From: an uncultured Collinsella sp.
GTDB lineage: Bacteria > Actinomycetota > Coriobacteriia > Coriobacteriales > Coriobacteriaceae
Direction of reading: 5' to 3'
DNA: 34,693 nt
Assembly: GCA_902491345.1 (NCBI GenBank)
Contig: CABUHI010000018.1
Location: forward strand, 1 to 34,693
A model generated the notes under the pieces. It made no database searches. It was not told the origin of the DNA and was given only the letters and a program-made list of their open reading frames with translations. This document shows positions 1 through 7,393 of this stretch, one piece after another. A program made the position numbers and the translations under genes. Every line of letters begins with the position of its first letter. Position 1 is the first letter of the stretch.

Positions 1-44
1 GCCATGCGGATCCTTTCTTGCATTGAGTGCATTACGTCGTTGTA

Positions 45-55
45 ACCGCACTATT
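45..55. repeat. Putative attL core (11-bp direct repeat)
   Basis: The 11-mer ACCGCACTATT occurs here and again at 8104-8114, in the same orientation. The integrase gene ends 66 bases inside this copy, and the element's genes fill the space between the two copies. This is the expected layout of a tyrosine-recombinase insertion. The repeat is short, and neither flank is a recognisable tRNA gene, so the call rests on position and identity only. Confidence 0.5.
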
Positions 56-74
56 ATGAAGCCTAATCGGGTAG

Positions 75-89
75 CCCGCAACCTGCGGG
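75..89. terminator. Small GC hairpin beyond the integrase gene
   Basis: A 6-bp stem (CCCGCA/TGCGGG, 3-nt loop) lies between the putative attL core and the integrase stop codon. On the plus strand it is followed by GTTTAA, so it could end a transcript entering from the left. On the minus strand it lacks a T-run and is at best a weak end signal for the integrase transcript. Confidence 0.3.
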
Positions 90-120
90 TTTAACCGCCT
101 TTCGGCTCGTTTCAGCTCGT

Positions 121-1293
121 TCAATCCGGGTCGGAAACCTTGGAAGGGTTGCAAAAAGGTTGCCCGTGCTCGACAGCCGAGCCGCACTCGCAGGCAGCAT
201 CAAGGGCATCAGCAACATCCCTGTTCGCGGTCGCGTACAGGTGTCCGTAGGTGCCTAACGTGGTCTTTACGTCCTCATGTCCCAGCCTGTCGCGGATAGC
301 TAGGGCGTTGACTCCAAGACTAATCAGGTACGCCGCGTGCGAGTGGCGCAGCGCGTGGACGCGGATACGGTGAACGCCAGCGGCGCGGGCGTGGCGCTCG
401 ATAATATGCTTGACAGTATGCTTGTTCAGCGGGTTGCCGCACCAGCTCAAAACAAACTCGCTCGATATGTTCGCCGCCTGCACATCGTGCCAGCGCTCCA
501 ACCACCCGACCGTGACGGAGTCGAGCGCGATAACGCGCTTGCCAGCTTTCGTTTTCGGCGGGGTAAGTTTCCAGTCATGCGCATTTCGGTAGCTCATGGA
601 ATACCCCACGGACAGCGTGCGTGCGCCAAAGTCGATAGCAGACCATTTGAGGGCTTGGGCTTCACCGACCCTAAGACCCGTCATATAGAGCAGATACACG
701 CACATAAAGCCGAAAAGCCCGTAATAGTCGGAAGTATCGAAGCTCGCAATAACGCGGTCGAACTCGTCTTTCGTCCAGAAATCAACTTCCCTGCGGGGCT
801 TGGGGATGTTGCCCACGGTTCGGGCGGGGTTGCGCTGCAACAGCCCGAGCTTCACGGCAAGGTCAAGAACCATAGCGAAATGGCAGAAAACCAAACGCGC
901 GTAGGCGGGAGAGTACCCCGACACAAGCTCGTTCTGCCACCGCTTGAGCGCGGGCGCGTCAATATCGCGCAGCCGACAGCGATCCCACCGCGCGAAATGC
1001 TTTCCCGCCATACACATACGCTCCCGAAACGTGCTTTCGCGAACCCTCGCCCTGAACTCGGGAACGAAATAGGTACGGTTGAACTCGCCGAAACTCATTG
1101 TCGAGTTGACCTTTACGGCAGTCTTGGAGAAGTCAGCCATATACGCATCGTAGGCGGCTTTCGCGTCCTTCTGGGTCTTGTAGCCACGCCCCCAGTGGCG
1201 CACGCGCTTACCCTCGGCATCGGTGCCGAGGTTAGCCACGAAATACCACGAGCCGTTACGGTTGTCGCGGTAGACGTTACTCACCTTCGGCAT
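121..1293 (-). CDS. int: Tyrosine recombinase / integrase of the mobile element
   Basis: This 390-aa site-specific recombinase should catalyse integration and excision at the 11-bp repeats. It has an N-terminal arm-binding domain (about residues 1-60), a SAM-like core-binding domain (about 65-160) and a C-terminal catalytic domain. The catalytic set is visible: R208 in TGLRVGEA, a lysine in the beta-hairpin PPKTKAGKR, H313-A-L-R316, H339 in LGHED and nucleophile Y349 in TYGHLY. The Cys pair near the C-terminus (CECGS) is unusual. The start chosen is ATG at 1293, which has GGGGG six bases upstream and overlaps the DUF3173 gene by 17 bases. An upstream in-frame start at 1332 would overlap further and has no better ribosome site. 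It is the last gene of the rep-xis-int run. Confidence 0.93.
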   Translation of the reverse strand: MPKVSNVYRDNRNGSWYFVANLGTDAEGKRVRHWGRGYKTQKDAKAAYDAYMADFSKTAVKVNSTMSFGEFNRTYFVPEFRARVRESTFRERMCMAGKHFARWDRCRLRDIDAPALKRWQNELVSGYSPAYARLVFCHFAMVLDLAVKLGLLQRNPARTVGNIPKPRREVDFWTKDEFDRVIASFDTSDYYGLFGFMCVYLLYMTGLRVGEAQALKWSAIDFGARTLSVGYSMSYRNAHDWKLTPPKTKAGKRVIALDSVTVGWLERWHDVQAANISSEFVLSWCGNPLNKHTVKHIIERHARAAGVHRIRVHALRHSHAAYLISLGVNALAIRDRLGHEDVKTTLGTYGHLYATANRDVADALDAACECGSAVEHGQPFCNPSKVSDPD

Positions 1294-1492
1294 CGTGCGC
1301 CCCCACGGGGTCAACGCCGATAATGTCGGCAACGGCGGCGGCAGGGACGCGCCCCACCTTGCGGGAGCCGTAGAACCCGAAGCCGCGCGACACCATGAGC
1401 CGCTTGGCGGCTCGGATTATGTCGGCAGACTTGGAGGGCGTGAAGCCCAACGCGATTAAATCGGTCTTATCGACCATCACACAGCTAGCCAT
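1277..1492 (-). CDS. DUF3173 family protein, probable excisionase / recombination directionality factor
   Basis: This 71-aa protein matches the DUF3173 pattern I know from Gram-positive ICEs and IMEs: an opening TDLIALGF, then SADIIRAAKRLMVSRG, FYGSRKVGRVP and a closing ADIIGV. It is a small helix-turn-helix-like DNA-binding protein. The family usually sits directly upstream of an integrase and is thought to act as an excisionase, and the position here is the same. Its ATG is 3 bases after the Rep stop, with AAGGA inside the end of rep, so the two are probably translationally coupled. Family assignment is by recognition of the pattern. The excisionase role is inferred from context. Confidence 0.8.
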   Translation of the reverse strand: MASCVMVDKTDLIALGFTPSKSADIIRAAKRLMVSRGFGFYGSRKVGRVPAAAVADIIGVDPVGAHDAEGE

Positions 1493-1495
1493 AGG

Positions 1496-2272
1496 CTACC
1501 AGTCCTTCCCTATCTTCGTGTACCGAACCTTTCGCGGGGCGTATCCACCGCCCTCACCGTAAAGGTCTGGTATCAATTGGTCGTATTCCTTCGTGAAAGC
1601 CACCGAATAGCCCTCGAACGAAAGAGGTTCGAGCGTGGTAAAACGCTCTTCCACGGGCTGAATAAGGTTCTGACTGCGGAAGAACTTCTTCTGCTTGTAG
1701 GAACCCTCGTCAACGTCCTTGCTGAAATACTTGGAGATATAGCGACCAACGTTCATACGCTGGTCAACGTCAACGCGGTTAATCTTGACGAAACCGTGAC
1801 CCCACACCTCGCGCAGCTCGGACAGCCTGATATACGGCAGACCGAACAGGACAACGTGGTAATGGATAGCCCCGCGTTTCTGGGCTTCCCACACAGCCAG
1901 ATAGCGCACTTTCGTCTTATCCGTTCCATACACTCGGCGGTTAAGGCGCTTGATAAACTTGCGAAACTCGCGGTTGCAATATTTAATATCGGTTACGTTA
2001 TCTGCGAACGTGAGCGTGAGGAACTTGGTCGAATCATCGAAATTGCAGTCGATAAGGCGGGCTATCTCCCATCGAACGCCCCTGTAGTGCCTTTGCCGCC
2101 GTTTCGCGGCATCGTAGTAGGCGGCTGCATCGCGGTTGCGCCCACGTTCGCTTTCATCTTCTGAATCATCATCGCGGCGGGCTTCTGGGTTCATGCGCCC
2201 AGCGGGAGCCGAATACTCCCAAACCTCAATCGTTGTGGGCGTCTCGATGGTCTTGACCCATTCGAGCGCCAA
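1496..2272 (-). CDS. rep: HUH rolling-circle replication initiator (phage-type, superfamily II)
   Basis: This 258-aa Rep endonuclease should nick the element's origin and start rolling-circle replication. Motif I is FLTLTFA (residues 84-90). The metal-binding HUH motif is IHYHVVLFG (H137, H139). The catalytic motif is YISKYFSK, with Y178 and Y182 three residues apart and a lysine after each. Two tyrosines in YxxKYxxK are the mark of superfamily II initiators such as phiX174 protein A and the Rep proteins of inoviruses and microviruses. Most Gram-positive plasmid and IME Reps look different. The start is TTG at 2272, behind GGAAGGTGG. A 12-bp palindrome (2274-2285) covers the gap between ribosome site and start and could control translation or bind a regulator. 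Whether it also acts as the transfer relaxase is unknown. Confidence 0.88.
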   Translation of the reverse strand: MALEWVKTIETPTTIEVWEYSAPAGRMNPEARRDDDSEDESERGRNRDAAAYYDAAKRRQRHYRGVRWEIARLIDCNFDDSTKFLTLTFADNVTDIKYCNREFRKFIKRLNRRVYGTDKTKVRYLAVWEAQKRGAIHYHVVLFGLPYIRLSELREVWGHGFVKINRVDVDQRMNVGRYISKYFSKDVDEGSYKQKKFFRSQNLIQPVEERFTTLEPLSFEGYSVAFTKEYDQLIPDLYGEGGGYAPRKVRYTKIGKDW

Positions 2273-2273
2273 C

Positions 2274-2285
2274 TGGTATATACCA
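2274..2285. promoter_or_regulatory. 12-bp palindrome at the rep start
   Basis: TGGTATATACCA is a perfect palindrome lying between the GGAAGGTGG ribosome site and the TTG start codon of rep. It may be an operator or a translational control site. No direct evidence separates these. Confidence 0.4.
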
Positions 2286-2480
2286 CCTTCCGCACATCCG
2301 CGAAAAAACTTGGGTTCACCAGCGGGAACCGCCCAAAACGGGCGAACTTCCGCGGACAGATGTTGACATATATATCAAGTAAAGTACGGTCGGGCTTCGC
2401 CCTCCCCGCCACGGGTTCGGGGTCGCTCCGCTCGGCTGGCGCGTCCCGCGCCGCCGACCCCGCCCCCGTGGCGCTATACC
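2286..2480. other. Structured FtsK-Rep intergenic region, candidate replication origin
   Basis: About 200 bases between ftsK and rep contain no convincing gene. They hold a CGCCC/GGGCG hairpin at 2330-2344, an AT-rich imperfect palindrome TTGACATATATATCAA at 2363-2378, and a large GC-rich foldback at 2408-2472. In the foldback GCCACGGG pairs with CCCGTGGC, and an inner GGGGTCG pairs with CGACCCC. It has no U-run, so it is not a standard terminator. Rolling-circle double-strand origins are commonly hairpins close to rep, so this is the best origin candidate in the element. The nick site cannot be assigned. Confidence 0.45.
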
Positions 2481-3968
2481 CTATGCGTCTTGAATATCTG
2501 CGGGCTTCTCGGCGGTTTCGCCCTCGGGGTTCACGGGAGATACCCCGTTACGGCGCTGAGCAGCGATATAAAGCCGTTTCAGCTCTTTTGGGTAGTCGAC
2601 CTTCGAGTAGTCCGCAAACGGGGCTTTAAAAGGTCTTGGAGCGTCCCAGCCGTCAAGCATGATATAGCCCGTACCCTTTTCCTCGATGGGCGCGGCATCG
2701 ACCGAGCAGCCGAAAGCCATCTGGTAGCCCTCGCGGGACAGCGTGCCGAGGGACACGCGAGCGCCCAAGTTGTCGCGTATGTCGGTCGATATGGTATCGG
2801 CGCGGGGCTGCTGCATCGCCAGAATCACGAACACGTTGGCGGCGCGAGCTTTCAGAACCAGCTGGGTCAGGTTGTCCCAGACCTCGGCGAACGTCTTTTT
2901 GTCCGCGCCAGCCTTGAACGCCGCCACCTCGTCAAATATCAGGAACACGGGGTTAAGCCCGTAGGTAAAGGCGTTGGCACCGAAACGGAACCGCTCGGGG
3001 TCCTGCATGTACTCGTAGCGCCTATCCATTTCCTCCCTGCACAGGCGCACGACCTTGGCAATCTGGGCGGGCGATACGCCCACGCGGTCGGAGCCTATGA
3101 CATGCGAGAGCGAAGCCAGCTCGGCGTTCTTGGGGTCGCAGATATAGACCTCACCCGCGAACCCGCGGGAGTTTCCGAGCCGTAAGAACTCGGCTATCAG
3201 GTAGTAGATAAACGTGGACTTGCCGCCGCCAGTGCCGCCGGCTATGAGCATATGGGGCAGGTGTGCGAAGTTCCACGACAACTCACCCGTCAGCGGTATC
3301 GCATCGAGCCGACCCGTAGGCTCGGGGGACAGCAGGCGGGGAACGGCTTGGATACGGGTATCCTCGACAACGCGGTACACGTAGTCCCAAGAAGCTATGC
3401 CATGCGTCTTGGATTCAAGCCTACAGCCCAAGGCTGCACCCAGACCGAGCTTATCCAACTCCCCCGTCCGCCTGCACCACTCGGCATCATCGAGGGCGCG
3501 GACGGTGAGGGTCGAGCCGCGGGAGTAGACGCGGACGCGCATACCCGAGACGCGGGCGGTCTTGCCGCTCTTTGTGTCCACGACTTCCTCGCGGTAGAGC
3601 TTGGCATCGTTGAGGAAAGCCGAGACGGGAATCACAGCCCAAGCGCAGGGGTAGAGCCTGACATTGAAGCCGACAGCCACCAGAAGGAGCCACGCGCCGA
3701 GGGCGATCGAGAGCGCGGCGGGGACGAGCAGCGGCAGGAAGATAAAGCCCCTGCACGCGAACGAGAGCAGCAGATAGGCGATGAAGAACGGCAGGAAGGA
3801 GTTTATGCCGAGCAGGAGGGCGGGGAGCAGGGCGGGAACTAGGGGCTTGCGGGCGCTCACCAGAACGCCGCGCTCCAAACGCCTATCGTCACGGGCATCG
3901 AGACGGGCGGCGAGGGGCAGGAAGAACCGCGACACCCAGCGGTTAGAGGTCAGGAAGTCATACAGCAC
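2481..3968 (-). CDS. FtsK/SpoIIIE-type DNA translocase (TcpA/TraB-like)
   Basis: This membrane-anchored ATPase of about 495 aa probably moves element DNA. Strongly hydrophobic segments between about residues 40 and 115 form two or more TM helices. The ATPase core follows, with Walker A GGTGGGKST at 244-252 and Walker B PVFLIFDE ending D346-E347. The core also has ICDPKNAEL and AMQQPRAD, typical of FtsK/TcpA coupling ATPases. The C-terminal DNA-reading gamma domain of true FtsK is absent. In actinomycete AICEs a single FtsK-like protein suffices for transfer, while in Firmicutes ICEs the relative TcpA feeds a type IV machine that is not encoded here. The frame is open to a GTG at 4055 that lacks a ribosome site. 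I prefer GTG at 3968, which has GGGGG eight bases upstream and overlaps the previous gene by 11 bases. The exact start is uncertain. Confidence 0.85.
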   Translation of the reverse strand: MLYDFLTSNRWVSRFFLPLAARLDARDDRRLERGVLVSARKPLVPALLPALLLGINSFLPFFIAYLLLSFACRGFIFLPLLVPAALSIALGAWLLLVAVGFNVRLYPCAWAVIPVSAFLNDAKLYREEVVDTKSGKTARVSGMRVRVYSRGSTLTVRALDDAEWCRRTGELDKLGLGAALGCRLESKTHGIASWDYVYRVVEDTRIQAVPRLLSPEPTGRLDAIPLTGELSWNFAHLPHMLIAGGTGGGKSTFIYYLIAEFLRLGNSRGFAGEVYICDPKNAELASLSHVIGSDRVGVSPAQIAKVVRLCREEMDRRYEYMQDPERFRFGANAFTYGLNPVFLIFDEVAAFKAGADKKTFAEVWDNLTQLVLKARAANVFVILAMQQPRADTISTDIRDNLGARVSLGTLSREGYQMAFGCSVDAAPIEEKGTGYIMLDGWDAPRPFKAPFADYSKVDYPKELKRLYIAAQRRNGVSPVNPEGETAEKPADIQDA

Positions 3969-4479
3969 GGGAGACACCCCCGAATCGGCTAAAGACGGCA
4001 CGGGAGCCGTCAGGGTAAACGGAAGTGACGGAGACGGAGAGCGGCAAGCCGTCACGCAGCGGGGGCGCGACCTCGTAGGCGCACCAGAGGGCTACGGGTT
4101 CGCCGTCCGCGCCGACCTCGACACCGTGACCGACAAAGGAGCCGAGAACGGAGCGACCGCCGACCGAAGCGGAGGTGACGGAGATTGACGCGGCATCGGG
4201 CGAGCTCACCGCGAAAAGCAGGGCGGGGGTCTTGCCGCCAGAGGGGACTAGGCGCAGCGAGAGCGCGGAGCCGTCCGAGGACTCGAACCTATCGAACTCG
4301 CGGGCGTTGACGGGTACGGCGGCGCTACCCCGAACCCAGGGCGCACAGCACTCGAAGGGCGGGAGGGGCGCGGGCGGGACGGCGGCGCTAACGCGGGCAG
4401 TCTCGGAGACGAGCCAGCCGAGGACGAGGGCGTAGAGAACCGCGACCGAGACGAAGAACACTCGGAGATACTTGGACAT
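3958..4479 (-). CDS. Membrane-anchored or secreted protein of unknown function
   Basis: This 173-aa protein begins with a basic N-terminus and one hydrophobic segment (about residues 5-25, VFFVSVAVLYALVLGWLV) that could be an uncleaved anchor or a signal peptide. A proline-rich linker (VPPAPLPPFECC) and a beta-rich, probably extracytoplasmic domain follow. No family was recognised. The start at 4479 is supported by AGGTGG six bases upstream, overlapping the stop of the preceding small gene. A longer in-frame start at 4530 would run into that gene. The end overlaps the FtsK start, so it is likely coupled to the translocase and may work with it at the membrane. Confidence 0.7.
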   Translation of the reverse strand: MSKYLRVFFVSVAVLYALVLGWLVSETARVSAAVPPAPLPPFECCAPWVRGSAAVPVNAREFDRFESSDGSALSLRLVPSGGKTPALLFAVSSPDAASISVTSASVGGRSVLGSFVGHGVEVGADGEPVALWCAYEVAPPLRDGLPLSVSVTSVYPDGSRAVFSRFGGVSRAV

Positions 4480-4489
4480 GGCGCACCAC

Positions 4490-4702
4490 CTAGTAACGCC
4501 CAAACAGGTGGAACGGGTCAGGGTTGCCAACCATAGCCGACAGAACCCAGAGGACGAGGGCGAGCAGCAGAATCAGCTGGGCGGTCTGGACACCGCGAGC
4601 GAGCGAGGGCATACGGTGGCTAGCGAGCCAGTCAGGAAGGAAAAACCAGACATTCGAGAGCGTTGCAACTATTCCCTTAAAGAGGGCGATAAAATAAGCC
4701 AT
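4490..4702 (-). CDS. Small two-TM membrane protein
   Basis: This 70-aa protein has two hydrophobic stretches (about residues 3-25, and TAQLILLLALVLWVLSAMVG at about 40-59) separated by a short basic loop (SHRMPSLARG). It has no signal-peptidase site. The start has an AAGGAG-type site upstream (the plus strand reads GGCTCCTT). It could be a channel or holin-like subunit, a transfer-machinery subunit or a minor phage-type coat protein. The sequence does not decide between these. Its tight packing with the neighbouring secreted protein and FtsK suggests a shared membrane complex. Confidence 0.65.
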   Translation of the reverse strand: MAYFIALFKGIVATLSNVWFFLPDWLASHRMPSLARGVQTAQLILLLALVLWVLSAMVGNPDPFHLFGRY

Positions 4703-4745
4703 AGTAACGGCTCCTTAATCGTAAACGGGTTCAGTTGAAAGAGAG

Positions 4746-4786
4746 CCGCCCCGCGCTCGGGATTGGCGTTTTGAGACGCGGGGCGG
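4746..4786 (-). terminator. GC-rich hairpin, possible attenuator
   Basis: Arms CCGCCCCGCG (4746-4755) and CGCGGGGCGG (4777-4786) form a perfect 10-bp stem with a 21-nt loop, in the gap between the 111-aa gene and the two-TM gene. On the minus strand it is followed by CTCTCTTTCA, a weak pyrimidine tract. It may partly stop or process the element's long transcript, lowering expression of the membrane/FtsK/Rep genes relative to the upstream ones. Confidence 0.45.
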
Positions 4787-4819
4787 TAGCTGGAATCGGC
4801 AGCGGTTACGGAGTCGCTA

Positions 4820-5155
4820 CTACTCCTTGCCGCGCGGCTGGTTAGCCAGTCGGCAGGCATCAGCGGACGCGGTGACGGCGATACGACCGTTACGACCGAC
4901 ATAGGGGCGGGCGTTGAGGTTGGTAAAGACCACCTCGGTACCCGTGGGAATCTCGTCCTCGGGGTCGAACAGCAGGGCGGGAGCGCCCTCGACCAGCACG
5001 TTTAAATGCTCATAGCCGTTGGCGAGGTCAACCACATCGAAGCGGGTACCGCTGATGGTATCGGTGCGCTGATTTGTGGCGCGGTCGTACTCGTAGGCAA
5101 TCGAGTTGCCAGCGAGGAAGAAACGGTGACCGTTCAGGTCGAGCTTGTAAGCCAT
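4820..5155 (-). CDS. Small protein with faint DUF961-like pattern
   Basis: This 111-aa protein is predicted to be soluble, with no signal or TM segment. The order RFDVVDLANGYEHLNVLV, then GTEVVFTNLNARPY, then ADACRLA faintly recalls the DUF961 proteins (Tn916 Orf23/YdcP group) found early in ICE transfer modules. The resemblance was seen by eye only and is weak. An alternative is a single-stranded-DNA-binding protein, which a rolling-circle element could use. It follows the secreted 187-aa gene by 15 bases, with a good AAAGGG ribosome site, so it belongs to the same transcript. Confidence 0.6.
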   Translation of the reverse strand: MAYKLDLNGHRFFLAGNSIAYEYDRATNQRTDTISGTRFDVVDLANGYEHLNVLVEGAPALLFDPEDEIPTGTEVVFTNLNARPYVGRNGRIAVTASADACRLANQPRGKE

Positions 5156-5170
5156 GATGAAAAGCCCTTT

Positions 5171-5734
5171 CTAGGCGATAGCGAAGCTATACGTAACGTT
5201 GCCAGTGACGGAATCGGAGTACCAAACATCCTGCTGGGTGCTAAGGGTATCCTCGGAATCGGAGCCGTTGATATGCAGCACGCCCTTGGAATCGTTCGTA
5301 CCGTTGCTAATGTCCTTGGCGCTGAACTCGGTCTTGCCCTGCGTGACGGACAGCATATACGGCGCTTGGTGACGGTCGGTCTGGGCACGAGCCGTAACCT
5401 TTTTGCCATTGCCGATGATGCCAGCGACATTGACCTTGTACTTGGCGCTGATGGAGTTGGAGCCAGCGCCGATACCCGAAACGCTGATAGAGGTCGGCAC
5501 CGTGACAACATACTTGCCCATGTCATGGTCAGTGCCGCCCTTGTCCTTCCACGTGCCGTCAGCGGTAAGGGTGACGGGAACGTTGGCGGTCGCGGTACCC
5601 TGCTCGGAGCTTTCGATAGCGTTGTCAGCGCCGAGGTTGACGGCGGGTGCGGCGAACGCCGAAAGCGGGCTACCGATTACCGCAGCCAGCGCGAGGGCGG
5701 GCATGAGCTTTACGGCGGTCTTGGGGTTTAACAT
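5171..5734 (-). CDS. Secreted beta-rich protein with signal peptide
   Basis: This 187-aa protein has a classical signal peptide: basic start, hydrophobic core LMPALALAAVIG and a likely cleavage after LSAFA, about residue 28. The mature part is Thr/Ser/Gly/Val rich with alternating beta-like patterns, and it ends in GNVTYSFAIA. That style resembles secreted fibrous or adhesin-like domains of Gram-positive bacteria. It has no LPXTG motif and no C-terminal anchor, so it would be released or would bind another surface protein, perhaps the membrane-anchored 310-aa protein encoded upstream. The start is firm, with GAAAGGAGA before ATG. A role in cell contact or as a virion/fibre protein is inference. 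Confidence 0.72.
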   Translation of the reverse strand: MLNPKTAVKLMPALALAAVIGSPLSAFAAPAVNLGADNAIESSEQGTATANVPVTLTADGTWKDKGGTDHDMGKYVVTVPTSISVSGIGAGSNSISAKYKVNVAGIIGNGKKVTARAQTDRHQAPYMLSVTQGKTEFSAKDISNGTNDSKGVLHINGSDSEDTLSTQQDVWYSDSVTGNVTYSFAIA

Positions 5735-5760
5735 GACAGTCTCCTTTCGGGAGGGGTTAC

Positions 5761-5817
5761 GTTCCCGCGCCTATCGCGGGAACCTTGTTATGACAGCTTT
5801 CGAGAATGATCGAAAGC
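5761..5817. terminator. Two hairpins in the gap before the secreted-protein gene
   Basis: GTTCCCGCG/CGCGGGAAC (5761-5783, 5-nt loop) and GCTTTCG/CGAAAGC (5796-5817) form two strong stems between the 310-aa gene and the 187-aa secreted-protein gene. Neither is followed by a clear U-run on the minus strand. They are more likely RNA processing or stability structures that set the level of the secreted protein than full terminators. Confidence 0.4.
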
Positions 5818-5824
5818 GGGTCAG

Positions 5825-6757
5825 CTACTCAACCGTCAGGTTGAAATCAAAGGACGTGGAGCTAGCGGGCGTTTTTCCATCAGACGCGAGCACCGAGCGC
5901 CACACGGTGCGGGCGCTATAGGTGCCAGCTGGGACGGACTGCGTGAGCTTGATACGGTTTACCTCACACCCAGGGCGAATAAAGGCACCGTACCCCGTTT
6001 TATCAGGGGCGTTATAAACACATTCGTTGTCGGAAAACTGGTTATTCCCGTCTATATCCACCCAGATGCTAGGGCTACTCAAAATGGGGTTCCCGCCCGT
6101 TTTGCCCTTGGCGTACTTGCAGGTCGAAGGGAGCGAAAGACGAAAATCTTGGGTCAGGGTATCGGCTTTCCAAATGCTATCGACCGTGGCATCATACGCG
6201 GCGTAATCGACCGAGACAACGGGCTTGGACGCAGCGCCAGCCGTGCCCGTCATGCCCGATAAGAACTCAGCCGAGGACGAGGGCGAGCAGAGCAACAGGG
6301 GCAGGCAGAGCAGGAGCAAAACGAACACCAGCGGCAGGAACAGGAGCCACTTCCTGACATGGAGGACAGCGGCGTAGGTCAAATGACCACCTGCTTGAAA
6401 TTCCTTAATCTCAACCACACCGCCCTCACGGACGAACAGCGCGCGCAGCGGGCGGCGGGCTTGCGGGTCGCGGTGGCTGAGGACGTGCATAAACTCGCCA
6501 TGCATGACGCAATCAACATCCCCGTGACGCTCAAAAAAGCGACAGAAAGCGCGGCTATAAAACTTCGCACACGACCAAGCATAGAATTCGAGGTCAGGGC
6601 GTTCTGCATCATCTGCGGGCTTGCGGGCGGGGACTCGGCCAAGAGTCCCATAGCGGCGAACATCTTTCCGCGAAACGTGCAGGCGTTCCACCGTTTCGGG
6701 AGCATCCTCGTACTCCAACCACACTGGTTTATCATCGGCAACGGTGTACAGCCACAT
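5825..6757 (-). CDS. Single-TM surface protein with cytoplasmic N-domain, unknown function
   Basis: In this 310-aa protein a charged cytoplasmic domain of about 130 residues is followed by one very hydrophobic segment (WLLFLPLVFVLLLLCLPLLL, about 136-158). A Ser/Ala-rich linker and an extracellular domain of about 135 residues come next. The extracellular part ends with the pattern PGCEVNRIKL, SVPAGTYSA, FDFNLTVE. That recalls the PG.xI..I.L...L..G.Y pattern of beta-sandwich surface domains in many Gram-positive proteins. Its ATG overlaps the upstream stop (TAATG), so translation is coupled. The layout fits a signal-transducing or contact protein linking the outside to element functions in the cell. 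No known family was recognised. Confidence 0.72.
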   Translation of the reverse strand: MWLYTVADDKPVWLEYEDAPETVERLHVSRKDVRRYGTLGRVPARKPADDAERPDLEFYAWSCAKFYSRAFCRFFERHGDVDCVMHGEFMHVLSHRDPQARRPLRALFVREGGVVEIKEFQAGGHLTYAAVLHVRKWLLFLPLVFVLLLLCLPLLLCSPSSSAEFLSGMTGTAGAASKPVVSVDYAAYDATVDSIWKADTLTQDFRLSLPSTCKYAKGKTGGNPILSSPSIWVDIDGNNQFSDNECVYNAPDKTGYGAFIRPGCEVNRIKLTQSVPAGTYSARTVWRSVLASDGKTPASSTSFDFNLTVE

Positions 6758-7269
6758 TAGAACATCTCGCTATCAGCATTGGTGCCGTTGGGGTACAGGT
6801 CATCGAAGATGGACGGGTCAAAGGCGGCGGGCGAGTCCTCGGGGTCGGTGCCAGCCACAATCAGAACATCCCTGAACTCTTTTTCATGGGAGAGGGCATA
6901 ACCTGCACGAAGGACGTAACGAATCACGTAATTAAGATACATCGGGCGAATAGAAGGGGTCTGGGCGCTCAAGCGGTCGCGCAGGGCGTTGAGACGGTCA
7001 ATGAGTTCAGCGCCCGTCACGGAAAAGACGAAACGCTGTCCGCACGGGAACGAGAGCGGAATGTGAAAACGCGAGGGCGGGAGCGCCATAATAACATCCG
7101 AGAGAACAGCACCGCGATCACGCTCGAACCTATCGAGACGGTCAAGCTCATTCATAAGGGCATCACTCGGCGAAGGCTTGTTAGAGACTCCATCAATCAC
7201 CGCCTGCGCAGCGGAATAATGGGCGAGTACGGCACACTCACGGGCGGTTTGAAAACTACGTTGCATCAT
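6757..7269 (-). CDS. Hypothetical protein, first gene behind promoter cassette 1
   Basis: This 170-aa protein is predicted to be cytoplasmic and mostly helical, with a charged middle (DRLDRFERDRG) and a segment IRPMYLNYVIRYVLRAGYA. No family was recognised. It is the first gene of the long minus-strand run and is transcribed from the operator-controlled promoter at 7326-7354. ATG at 7269 has AGAAAGG five bases upstream. The second codon is also ATG, so the start may be one codon later. A regulatory or DNA-binding role is possible from its position but nothing in the sequence proves it. Confidence 0.65.
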   Translation of the reverse strand: MMQRSFQTARECAVLAHYSAAQAVIDGVSNKPSPSDALMNELDRLDRFERDRGAVLSDVIMALPPSRFHIPLSFPCGQRFVFSVTGAELIDRLNALRDRLSAQTPSIRPMYLNYVIRYVLRAGYALSHEKEFRDVLIVAGTDPEDSPAAFDPSIFDDLYPNGTNADSEMF

Positions 7270-7273
7270 TCGA

Positions 7274-7381
7274 ACCTTTCTCTAGGTTTGTTTGTCGTAT
7301 TAGGATACGACCTTCCTTAGCACCTATAGTAGTCGTATTTGAATACGAGTGCAACAAGAATCATCAAATTATTTTTTGGGA
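7274..7381 (-). promoter_or_regulatory. Promoter/operator cassette 1 (108-bp repeat, copy 1)
   Basis: On the minus strand, TTGCAC (7349-7354), a 17-base spacer and TACTAT (7326-7331) form a well-spaced sigma-70 type promoter. The spacer contains the palindrome TCGTATTTGAATACGA (7333-7348). A second palindrome, TCGTATTAGGATACGA (7295-7310), lies just downstream of the expected start of transcription. The whole block of about 108 bases recurs nearly unchanged at 7901-8008. Two operators, one in the spacer and one at about +20, indicate tight repression by one dimeric repressor. Confidence 0.75.
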
Positions 7382-7393
7382 GCCAGCCGAACC

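Noticed and set aside
337..1323. Long plus-strand frames across the integrase gene
   Set aside because: They mirror the integrase reading frame in GC-rich DNA. The minus-strand protein has all recombinase catalytic residues.
3969..4055. GTG at 4055 as start of the FtsK-like gene
   Set aside because: It has no ribosome site and would overlap the upstream gene by 98 bases. A GTG at 3968 with GGGGG upstream fits better, although not proven.
4820..5155. Firm assignment of the 111-aa protein to DUF961
   Set aside because: Only a faint pattern was seen by eye. A profile search would be needed to decide.
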